Origin: Nocardioides sp. YIM 152315
Lineage (GTDB): Bacteria; Actinomycetota; Actinomycetes; Propionibacteriales; Nocardioidaceae
NCBI RefSeq assembly: GCF_029210375.1
Contig: NZ_JARGER010000037.1
Span: 62,001-126,000 of the forward strand
Direction: 5' to 3'
Length of the DNA: 64,000 nucleotides
Every line of letters starts with the position of its first letter. Within the stretch, counting starts at the first letter, position 1. Shown here piece by piece: positions 32,460 to 39,758 of the stretch. The notes beneath the pieces are model-generated. The model was not told the DNA's origin and searched no databases. It saw only the letters and a program-made list of their open reading frames with translations. Position numbers and translations under genes: made by a program.

Positions 32460-33671
32460 GTGTCTAGGCTCGCGGACGTCAGCCACTCCCAGCGCAAGGA
32501 TCCCGTCATCACCACCACCGCAGACGACCCGATCCCGTTCGCGCAGCCGGACGTCGGCGACGCCGAGGCGGACGCCGTCCGCGACGCCATCCGCGCCGGC
32601 TGGCTGACCACCGGCAGGATCACGGCCGAGTTCGAGCGCGAGTTCGCGGAGGCCGTCGGCGCCGCGCATGCCGTCGCCGTCACGAGCGCCACCGCCGCGC
32701 TCCACCTGGCGCTGGAGGCCGCCGGGGTCGGCCCCGGCGACGAGGTGCTGGTGCCGACCTGGACGTTCACGGCGTCCGCCGAGGTGGTGCGCTACCTCGG
32801 CGCGGACCCGGTCATGGTGGACGTCGACGCGTCGACCATGGCGCTCGACCTGGAGCGTGCTGCCAAGGCGGTGACCGACCGCACCAAGGCGGTGGTCCCG
32901 GTCCACTTCGCCGGCCTGCCGATGGATCCGGCCGCGCTGTCCCGCTTCGCCCGTGACCACGGGCTGCAGGTCGTCGAGGACGCCGCGCACGCGTTCCCCG
33001 CCGGCACCGACGGCCGGCCCGTCGGTGGAGGCGACTCCGCGGCGACTGCCTTCAGCTTCTACTCGACCAAGACGATGACGACCGGCGAGGGTGGCATGCT
33101 CACCACCAACGACGACGCGATCGCCGCCCGCGCCCGGATCATGCGGCTCCACGGCATCGACCGCGACGTCCTCGACCGCTACACGCGCGTCGGCGCCAAG
33201 TGGCAGTACGACGTGGTCGCGCCGGGCTACAAGTACAACCTCACCGACATCGCGTCCGCCCTGGGCCGCGTGCAGCTGTCACGCGCTCCCGGGATGCGCC
33301 AGCGCCGCGAGGTGATCGCCCGGCGCTACACGGAGGCGTTCGCCGACCTCCCGCTCCAGCTGCCGGCCGGTCCCGCCGACAACGTGACCCACGCGTGGCA
33401 CCTCTACAGCGTCCGGCTGCGGGACGCCGCGATCGATCGCGACGAGTTCGTCGAGCGCATGGGCCGCTCCGGGGTGGCCACCAGCGTCCACTTCATCCCC
33501 CTGCACAAGATGAGCTACTGGCGCGAGCGGTTCGACCTGCGCGACGCGGACTTCCCCGTGGCGACCGAGTCCTTCGCGCGTGCGGTCAGCCTGCCGATCT
33601 CCTCGTCCCTGACCGATGCCCAGGTCGAGCGGGTGGTGTCGACCGTGCGGGACTGCCTGACGACTGAGTGA
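32460..33671 (+). CDS. DegT/DnrJ/EryC1/StrS sugar aminotransferase
   Basis: Up to 403 residues. Family blocks: PDVGDAEADAVRDAIRAGWL, TSATAALHLALEAAGVGPGD, VVEDAAHAFPAG and SFYSTKTMTTGEGGML, where the Lys binds PLP. The family transaminates keto-sugar nucleotides; the substrate cannot be told. The start is unclear: GTG 32460 is the only standard codon, yet a TAGGCT -10 box (32465-32470) lies inside the frame just after it, and conserved sequence begins near 32523. Initiation at GTC 32478 or ATC 32508 (AAGGA seven bases ahead) would be non-standard. First gene of the glycan locus. Confidence 0.88.
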   Translation: MSRLADVSHSQRKDPVITTTADDPIPFAQPDVGDAEADAVRDAIRAGWLTTGRITAEFEREFAEAVGAAHAVAVTSATAALHLALEAAGVGPGDEVLVPTWTFTASAEVVRYLGADPVMVDVDASTMALDLERAAKAVTDRTKAVVPVHFAGLPMDPAALSRFARDHGLQVVEDAAHAFPAGTDGRPVGGGDSAATAFSFYSTKTMTTGEGGMLTTNDDAIAARARIMRLHGIDRDVLDRYTRVGAKWQYDVVAPGYKYNLTDIASALGRVQLSRAPGMRQRREVIARRYTEAFADLPLQLPAGPADNVTHAWHLYSVRLRDAAIDRDEFVERMGRSGVATSVHFIPLHKMSYWRERFDLRDADFPVATESFARAVSLPISSSLTDAQVERVVSTVRDCLTTE

Positions 33672-33735
33672 CCTCAGATCGTCCCGGTCACGGGGTCGAC
33701 CGAGGGGCGAGATGGTCGTCCGCCGTCGAGCCATT

Positions 33736-33741
33736 AGTCTG
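33736..33741 (+). promoter_or_regulatory. -10 box TAGTCT upstream of gtrA-like gene
   Basis: Eight bases before a GTG-started 16-codon leader ORF. Suggests that transcription of the gtrA-like gene begins near 33749. Confidence 0.4.
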
Positions 33742-33749
33742 GGGACCGG

Positions 33750-33800
33750 TGAGCACACCCCTGTGCGCCCGACGGGAGGAGCGCATGCATGCCACGTGAG
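33750..33800 (+). CDS. Possible 16-residue leader ORF overlapping gtrA start
   Basis: GTG 33750 reads VSTPLCARREERMHAT and stops 12 bases inside the gtrA-like gene in another frame. Its codons run through the strong GGGAGGAG ribosome site at 33773-33780. Translation would compete with, or feed ribosomes to, the downstream start. Confidence 0.25.
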
Positions 33801-34241
33801 CTCCACCGGCAGCTGGCCAGGTTCCTGGTCGTCGGCGGCATCAACACGCTCGCGACGTACGCGCTGTTCATCGTCCTCGCCACGATGATGCCGGCCTGGC
33901 TCGCATACACGCTGGCGTACGTCCTCGGGCTGGTGTGGGTCGTGCTCGGCACCTCTCGCTTCGTCTTCGGCGCCGCATCGAGGTCGCGACTCCTGGCCTT
34001 CGCCGCCTGGTACGTGATGGTCTACCTCGTCGGCAGGCTGGTCCTCCACCTGCTCGACCCGGCGGGTGGCCGCGAGCTGCTCGTGGCCACCGTCGTACTC
34101 ATGATGGCGACCGTTCCGCTGTCCTTCCTCGGTGGGCGGATCCTGCTGCACCGTCCGGAGCCTCCGCGCGCGCCACACCGTCCCCGCGACGCCGTGATCG
34201 AGACACCCGCGGCTCGCGGACGAGTCGACGAGCGTCGCTAA
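33789..34241 (+). CDS. GtrA-family membrane protein
   Basis: 150 residues with four hydrophobic segments: LARFLVVGGINTLATYALFI, AYTLAYVLGLVWVVLG, LLAFAAWYVMVYLVGRLVLH, LLVATVVLMMATVPLSFLGG. This is the GtrA fold, proposed to flip polyprenyl-phosphate sugars across the membrane. ATG 33789 has GGGAGGAG eight bases upstream. A GtrB-like glycosyltransferase is encoded two genes downstream, the usual functional partner. The ~40-residue tail is basic and Pro/Arg-rich. Confidence 0.88.
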   Translation: MPRELHRQLARFLVVGGINTLATYALFIVLATMMPAWLAYTLAYVLGLVWVVLGTSRFVFGAASRSRLLAFAAWYVMVYLVGRLVLHLLDPAGGRELLVATVVLMMATVPLSFLGGRILLHRPEPPRAPHRPRDAVIETPAARGRVDERR

Positions 34242-34373
34242 GGGCTGCCCACCAGCGGCGGCACGCGATCCGCGGTGACCTCGACGGCCCTACCCCACGG
34301 AGAACGTCGGCGGCGGGAAGCCCGAATCCGCCGGAAGTCGGCGTCACCAGATCAACGTGGTTGAATTCGGCAA

Positions 34374-35471
34374 GTGTCCAGCCTCGTTCAGGTACCGGTC
34401 AACGACCTGTCGCGCGCCATCGCCGCACACCGCCGCGAGATCGACTCCGCGATCGCCGACGTGCTCGATTCCGGGTGGGTCGTGCTCGGGCCCCAGGTCT
34501 CGGGTCTCGAAACCGAGCTCGCGGCCCACCTCGGCGTGAGCGAGGCAGTCTCCGTCGCGAACGGGACGGACGCGCTGACCATCGCGCTCACGGCCTTGGG
34601 CTGCTCGCCCGGCGACCGCGTCGCGACGGTGGCGAACGCAGGGGGCTACTCGACGACGGCCATCCGCAACGTCGGCGCGGTCCCGGTGTATGTCGACGTC
34701 GATCCCGACACGGCGCTCATGACCCCGTCGACACTCGCGCCCGCCCTCGACCTGGACGTCGACGTCGTGGTGGTGACGCACCTGTTCGGCGCCATGGCCG
34801 AGATCGGCGAGCTCGTCGACCTCTGTCACGCGCGCGGGGTCAAGGTCCTCGAGGACTGCGCCCAGGCGATCGGTGCCGAGCGAGGCGGCCGCCGGGCAGG
34901 GTCCTTCGGCGATGCCGCGGCGTTCAGCTTCTACCCGACGAAGAACCTCGGTGCACTCGGCGACGGCGGCGCCGTCTGCAGCAACGACATCGAGCTGGCC
35001 GAGGCCGTCCGCTCCCTGCGCCAGTACGGCTGGCAGGGCAAGTACCGGATCAGTCGGCCGCATGGCCGCAACAGCCGACTCGACGAGATGCAGGCCGCGA
35101 TCCTCCGCCGCCGACTGCCCTTCCTCGCGGCCGCGAACGAGCGCCGACGTGGCATTCACCGTCGCTACGCCGAGGCGATGCGGACCGGCCGCGTCTTCGG
35201 CAGCCACGATCCGTCCTTCGTCGCCCACCTGGCCGTGCTCGACCTGGACGACCGCGAGGCGGCGCGTGCCGACTTCGAAGCGGCGGGGATCGGCACCGAC
35301 GTGCACTACCCCGTCCCCGACCACCTGCACACCGTGGAGGCGGGCTACCTGGTCGCGGACACGCTCGAGGTCACCGAGCGTCTCGCGGACCGGATCCTGA
35401 CCGTTCCCTGCTTCGCGGAGCTGGACGACGAGGAAGTCGATCGGGTGTGCGAGGTCCTCGCGTCGTGGTGA
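34374..35471 (+). CDS. Sugar aminotransferase, FdtB/QdtB-like
   Basis: 365 residues, DegT family. VPVNDLSRAIAAHRREID and VLDSGWVVLGPQVSGLETEL open the protein, NGTDALTIAL binds phosphate, VLEDCAQAIGAERGGRRAG and SFYPTKNLGALGDGGAV carries the PLP Lys. These blocks match aminotransferases that act at C3 of dTDP-3-keto-6-deoxyhexoses (FdtB, QdtB). A fused acetyltransferase/ketoisomerase is two genes downstream, supplying the other two steps. The 132-base gap before the gene shows only a TTGAAT box seven bases ahead of the GTG. Overlaps the next gene (GTGA). Confidence 0.9.
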   Translation: MSSLVQVPVNDLSRAIAAHRREIDSAIADVLDSGWVVLGPQVSGLETELAAHLGVSEAVSVANGTDALTIALTALGCSPGDRVATVANAGGYSTTAIRNVGAVPVYVDVDPDTALMTPSTLAPALDLDVDVVVVTHLFGAMAEIGELVDLCHARGVKVLEDCAQAIGAERGGRRAGSFGDAAAFSFYPTKNLGALGDGGAVCSNDIELAEAVRSLRQYGWQGKYRISRPHGRNSRLDEMQAAILRRRLPFLAAANERRRGIHRRYAEAMRTGRVFGSHDPSFVAHLAVLDLDDREAARADFEAAGIGTDVHYPVPDHLHTVEAGYLVADTLEVTERLADRILTVPCFAELDDEEVDRVCEVLASW

Positions 35472-36445
35472 CGGCCGACTCCGCCGGCGAGGGCTGCTCG
35501 CCGATCCGCTACTCCGTCGTGGTCCCCGTCTACGGCAATGCAGAGACCCTGAACGCGGTCGTCGATCGACTGGTCGCCATGGACGGCGACCTCGGCGGCG
35601 GGCTCGAGGCCGTGTTCGTGGTGGACGGCTCTCCCGACGACTCCTACCAGCTGCTGAGCAAGCTGCTGCCCGGCTGCGGGATCCCGAGCCAGCTCGTCGC
35701 ACACTCTCGCAACTTCGGCAGCTTCGCCGCCATCCGCACCGGGTTCCGCCATGCGCGCGGCGACTACGTCGCCGCGATGGCCGCCGACCTGCAGGAGCCG
35801 GCCGAGCTCGTGCACGAGTTCTTCCTCCGGCTGCGCGAGGGCGACGTCGACGTCGTGGTCGGCGCCCGGACCAAGCGCCAGGACCCCCTGCTGAGCTCGG
35901 TGATGGCGCGCCTCTTCTGGGGGACCTACCGCCGTACCGTGCACCGCGCGATCCCGCCGGGCGGAGTCGACATCTTCGGCTGCACGCGTGCGGTCGCCGA
36001 GCGGCTCGTGTCGCTCGAAGAGTCTCACTCCAGCCTGGTCGGTCTGCTCTACTGGATCGGCTACCGCCGCGTCGAGGTCCCGTACGAGCGGCAGGAGCGC
36101 ACCTCGGGCAAGAGCGGCTGGTCGGTGCGCCGCAAGTACCGCTACTTCCTCGACAGCGTGTACTCGTTCTCCGACCTGCCGATCACCTTGTTGGTGCTGA
36201 TCGGCGCCGCGGGATCGCTGCTCACGGTGTCCGTCTCCCTGGTCACCATCGTGGCGCGCATCGCCGGCTTCATCGACGTCCCCGGGTACACCGCTCTCAT
36301 GCTGGTGACCCTGATGTCCGCCACCAGCATCCTGCTCGGGCTCGGGGTGGTCGGCTCCTACGTCTGGCGCACCTACGAGAACAGCAAGCATCGACCCACG
36401 GCGATTGCCATGAGCCACGACGTCTTCACTCCGGGAGAGAACTGA
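35468..36445 (+). CDS. Family 2 glycosyltransferase with two C-terminal TM helices (GtrB/DPM1-like)
   Basis: 325 residues. GT-A domain: YSVVVPVYGNAETLNAVVDR, VVDGSPDDSYQLL, HSRNFGSFAAIRTGFRHARG, AAMAADLQEP (DxD-like QEP), ending with the membrane-near ERTSGKSGWSVRRKYRY motif. Two TM helices follow (ITLLVLIGAAGSLLTVSVSL; VTLMSATSILLGLGVVGSYV). This is the layout of polyprenyl-phosphate sugar transferases such as GtrB. It would load a lipid carrier that the GtrA-like protein flips. GTG 35468 overlaps the previous stop. Confidence 0.9.
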   Translation: MTADSAGEGCSPIRYSVVVPVYGNAETLNAVVDRLVAMDGDLGGGLEAVFVVDGSPDDSYQLLSKLLPGCGIPSQLVAHSRNFGSFAAIRTGFRHARGDYVAAMAADLQEPAELVHEFFLRLREGDVDVVVGARTKRQDPLLSSVMARLFWGTYRRTVHRAIPPGGVDIFGCTRAVAERLVSLEESHSSLVGLLYWIGYRRVEVPYERQERTSGKSGWSVRRKYRYFLDSVYSFSDLPITLLVLIGAAGSLLTVSVSLVTIVARIAGFIDVPGYTALMLVTLMSATSILLGLGVVGSYVWRTYENSKHRPTAIAMSHDVFTPGEN

Positions 36446-37377
36446 TGAGCGCCTTCGTCCACCCTCAGGCACTGTGCGAGAGCGAGCACGTCGGAGACGG
36501 CACCCGGGTGTGGGCGTTCGCACACGTGCTGCCGGGAGCGGTCCTCGGGGCGGACTGCAACATCTGCGACGGCGTCTTCATCGAGAACGACGTCGTCGTG
36601 GGAGACCGCGTCACGATCAAGTGCGGCGTCCAGCTCTGGGACGGCGTCCGTCTCGAGGACGATGTCTTCGTCGGCCCGAACGCGACGTTCACCAACGACA
36701 TGTACCCGCGCAGTCGCGAGTACCCGGACTCGTTCGCGACCACGGTGGTCGGGACCGGCGCCTCCATCGGTGCGAACGCGACCATCCTCCCCGGTGTCCG
36801 CATCGGCCGCCGCGCGATGGTCGGCGCGGGCGCGGTCGTGACCAAGGACGTCCCGCCCAACGCCGTGGTCGTCGGCAACCCGGCCCACATCGCCGGCTAC
36901 TCCGGCAGCGCCCAGACCGTCGAGCGGCCGGGGTCCGCCTCGCCGTCGATCGCGAAGGAGACCGAGGCCCTCCCCGGAGGAGCCCGTGTCGTCACGCTGA
37001 CCCGCGCGACCGACCTCCGTGGCAGCCTCGTCGCCGTCGACCACGAGGCCGACCTGCCGTTCGTCGCCCGGCGGACCTTCGTCGTCTACGACGTCCCCAG
37101 CCGAGACGTGCGTGGCGAGCACGCCCACCGGGAGTGTGAGCAGCTGCTGGTGTGCCTGCGCGGATCCGTGCAGGCGCTGGTCGACGACGGCAAGGATCGG
37201 CGCGAGCTGCTGCTCGATCGACCCGACCAGGGCCTGCACGTACCCGCCATGGTCTGGGGCACCCAGTACAAGTACTCCTCCGATGCCGTGCTGCTCGTCT
37301 ACGCCTCGCGTCCGTACGAGGACGGCGACTACATCCGCGACTACGAGACGTTCCTCGCAGAGGCCGCCGCGCGGTGA
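36445..37377 (+). CDS. Fused N-acetyltransferase and dTDP-ketosugar isomerase (WxcM-like)
   Basis: 310 residues in two domains. Residues 1-155: left-handed beta-helix of hexapeptide repeats (ALCESEHVGDGTRVWAF, TIKCGVQLWDGVRLEDDV, FTNDMYPRSREYPD, GANATILPGVRIGRRAMVG), like FdtC/WbpD acetyltransferases. Residues of about 175-310: WxcM/FdtA cupin (GEHAHRECEQLLVCLRGSV, HVPAMVWGTQYKYSSDAVLL, YIRDYETFL). The isomerase turns dTDP-4-keto-6-deoxyglucose into the 3-keto sugar, the FdtB-like enzyme aminates it, and the acetyltransferase caps it, giving dTDP-Fuc3NAc or Qui3NAc. ATG overlaps the previous stop (TGATG). Confidence 0.9.
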   Translation: MSAFVHPQALCESEHVGDGTRVWAFAHVLPGAVLGADCNICDGVFIENDVVVGDRVTIKCGVQLWDGVRLEDDVFVGPNATFTNDMYPRSREYPDSFATTVVGTGASIGANATILPGVRIGRRAMVGAGAVVTKDVPPNAVVVGNPAHIAGYSGSAQTVERPGSASPSIAKETEALPGGARVVTLTRATDLRGSLVAVDHEADLPFVARRTFVVYDVPSRDVRGEHAHRECEQLLVCLRGSVQALVDDGKDRRELLLDRPDQGLHVPAMVWGTQYKYSSDAVLLVYASRPYEDGDYIRDYETFLAEAAAR

Positions 37378-39758
37378 CCCGAGGCACGATGTGGGCCCGT
37401 CTCACGGGCAGCCCGGTCGCGCGGTCCCGCGCCGCCGTGACCCTGGTCTTCGCGGCCGCCACCCTCGTGCTGGCGTGGCCGACGCTGCGCGGGCGCACCA
37501 TCTCCGTGGTGCCGACGTTCCAGACCGCCACCTATCCGTGGGCCGCGGACCCGCGGGGCCTCGCCTATGCGTGGGCGCAGTCTGACTCGGCCGAGAGCTC
37601 CTACCCCTGGTCGGCGCTGGCTCAGCGCACCTGGCGCGACGGCGCCCTGCCGCTGTGGGACCCCCACAGCTTCGGCGGTGGCACTCCGCTCGCGGTCGAC
37701 GGCGTGTCCGCGACCCTCTATCCCGTCCGCGCCGTGCTGGACACGGCGTTCCCGCTCTGGCTCGCCCACGACCTCTTCTTCCTGCTCCACATCGTGGCCG
37801 CCGGGCTCGCGACGTACTGGCTCGCTCGTCGGTGGGGCTGCCGCCGCGCGGGCGCCACCTTCGCGGGTGTCGGTTGGATGACCAGCGCCTACGTGTGGGG
37901 CTGGGCGCAGCTGGAGATGGTCACGCCGTTCCTGCTCTTCCTCCCCCTCGCGCTCGCGGCGTGCGACCGGGCGGTGAAGCAGCCGACCCGGCGCTCCTTC
38001 GTCGTCGCGGCGGTCGTGCTCGCGCTCGGCATGGTGGCCGGCAACATCGCCTACGCGCTCGTCGTGATGGCGACGGCCGCGTTCTACGTCCTCGCCCTGC
38101 TCGTCGCGCGGGCGTGGCAGTCACGAGAGCGCCGCCCGATCGTCGTCGACTTCCTCCGGGCCGGTCTGCTCCTGGGCCTGGGGCTCGCGCTCAGTGCGGT
38201 CGTCGTGCTGCCGACGTTGCTGAACCTGTCGCGGGTGAGCCGGGAGCCGTACACCTTCGAACAGATCCGGACCTCGCTGCTCGTGCCGTGGCACGAGTAC
38301 ACCCGCCTGGTCACGCCGCCTCCGAGTCCCCCGACCGCCCTCGACCTCAACCTCCTGATGTACGTCGCCCCGGTGGTGCTGGGACTCGCCCTGGTCGGGC
38401 TGACGTTCCCGGGATCTCGCCCGGCCGGCATCGGCCGGCTGCTGCTCCTGATCGTGCCGGTGCTGGCCGCCTCCGCCGCGCCCGTCGCCTGGCTCACCTA
38501 CCACCTGCTCCCGGGCTTCGACACGGTGCTGCCCTCGCGGCTGCTCCCGGTGAGCCTGCTGGCCGTGCACCTGCTCGCCGCTGTCGGCCTGGACCGGCTG
38601 CTCTCGTGGCTGCGACCGCTGCCACGGCGCCGCTTCACGGTGCCCGTCCTGAAGCGCGAGGCCGCCACGCCGAGCGTCGCGGTCGTGCTGACCGCGGCCC
38701 TGCTGCTGGCCGTCTTCTGGCCGTCCTTCGCCGTGGGCCGGTCGCTGAACCCGCCCGACCTGGATGTCGACGAGCACCCGCTCTTCCCCGTCACGCCGGC
38801 GCTCGAGGCGATCGCCGCCCTCGACGGCGACGACGACTGGCCGTCCCGGGTGGTCCCCGGCACGACGTCGCTGGCGACCGACCCGCCGAGCACGACCGCA
38901 CCGGCCCTGGTCGGGGGCACTCCCCTGGTCCCCGGGGTGGACAGCTGGGGCGGGTACTCCAGCTCGACCCCCGAGCGCACCTCGGAGCTGATGCGGGTCG
39001 TCTCCGGGGAGGACCAGGCGACGGTGCTCGGCCCGGGCGTCCCCCCGTCCCTGTCGTACCCGAGGTTCCCGACCGGCGCGGTCGACTGGCCGCTGGCCTG
39101 CCGGCTGGGCACCGACGCCGCGCTCCTGCCACCGACCACGCCCGACGTGGCGGAGGACTGGGGGTCGCTGGACCCGGAGAGGTCGCTGACCGAGGTCTAC
39201 TCGGGGCCGGACGGCCGCGTCCTGAGCCTCCCGGAGGCCTGCGCCTCCACGCCGTACGTCGCGACGTCGATCGTGCGCAAGTCGGGCGACGGGGCCGCGT
39301 TCGATGCCCTGCGCGACCAGGGCCGGCGCACGCTTCGCGGCAACCAGGAGCGCGCGTGGCGCACGGTCGTGCCCGCGCACGCCCCCGACCTGGACGTGGA
39401 CGAGGACGCGACCGGCGAGGTGACCACGGCGGTCCGCGACGGCCTCGACGCGGTCGTGGACGTTCGGGCGACCGGGCGGGTCCTGGTGGTGCTGCCGATC
39501 TCCCACGATGCCGGCTGGCAGGCCACGATCGACGGGACCGACGCGCCCATCCGGCGGGTGGACTTCAACCGGGTCGGCGTGGTCGTCGGAGAGGGAGAGC
39601 ACGAGGTCCGGCTCTCCTACCGTCCCGCCGGATGGACGCCGGGTCTCGTGCTGACCGGCCTCGGACTCCTCGCCTGCGTCGCGCTCATGGCCGGCGGGCT
39701 CGTCAGGGGATCGAGGCGCAGCAGTCCGAGACCAGGACGACAGCGTGCCCACGGCTGA
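37374..39758 (+). CDS. YfhO-like multi-pass membrane protein (first of a pair)
   Basis: 794 residues. About a dozen hydrophobic segments occupy residues 15-480, followed by a ~290-residue soluble domain and a last TM helix near the end. Landmarks: PWAADPRGLAYAWAQSD, SYPWSALAQRTWRDGALPLW (the W-x-G-x-(F/L)PLW loop of YfhO/GT-C-like proteins), and near the C-terminus LVVLPISHDAGWQATIDGTD. YfhO relatives are linked to glycosylation of teichoic acids. Starts in GTGA with the isomerase gene and overlaps the next, homologous gene by 14 bases. Confidence 0.8.
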   Translation: MTRGTMWARLTGSPVARSRAAVTLVFAAATLVLAWPTLRGRTISVVPTFQTATYPWAADPRGLAYAWAQSDSAESSYPWSALAQRTWRDGALPLWDPHSFGGGTPLAVDGVSATLYPVRAVLDTAFPLWLAHDLFFLLHIVAAGLATYWLARRWGCRRAGATFAGVGWMTSAYVWGWAQLEMVTPFLLFLPLALAACDRAVKQPTRRSFVVAAVVLALGMVAGNIAYALVVMATAAFYVLALLVARAWQSRERRPIVVDFLRAGLLLGLGLALSAVVVLPTLLNLSRVSREPYTFEQIRTSLLVPWHEYTRLVTPPPSPPTALDLNLLMYVAPVVLGLALVGLTFPGSRPAGIGRLLLLIVPVLAASAAPVAWLTYHLLPGFDTVLPSRLLPVSLLAVHLLAAVGLDRLLSWLRPLPRRRFTVPVLKREAATPSVAVVLTAALLLAVFWPSFAVGRSLNPPDLDVDEHPLFPVTPALEAIAALDGDDDWPSRVVPGTTSLATDPPSTTAPALVGGTPLVPGVDSWGGYSSSTPERTSELMRVVSGEDQATVLGPGVPPSLSYPRFPTGAVDWPLACRLGTDAALLPPTTPDVAEDWGSLDPERSLTEVYSGPDGRVLSLPEACASTPYVATSIVRKSGDGAAFDALRDQGRRTLRGNQERAWRTVVPAHAPDLDVDEDATGEVTTAVRDGLDAVVDVRATGRVLVVLPISHDAGWQATIDGTDAPIRRVDFNRVGVVVGEGEHEVRLSYRPAGWTPGLVLTGLGLLACVALMAGGLVRGSRRSSPRPGRQRAHG

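Noticed and set aside
29875..32607. 910-codon plus-strand open frame opposite pabA and the PhzE-type gene
   Set aside because: Antisense artefact; composition is His/Arg/Val/Asp-rich and the minus-strand genes have all catalytic motifs.
34498..34516. TCTCGAAACC in the second DegT gene as a family III copy
   Set aside because: It encodes the conserved VSGLETEL block of the family and has no second arm or hairpin.
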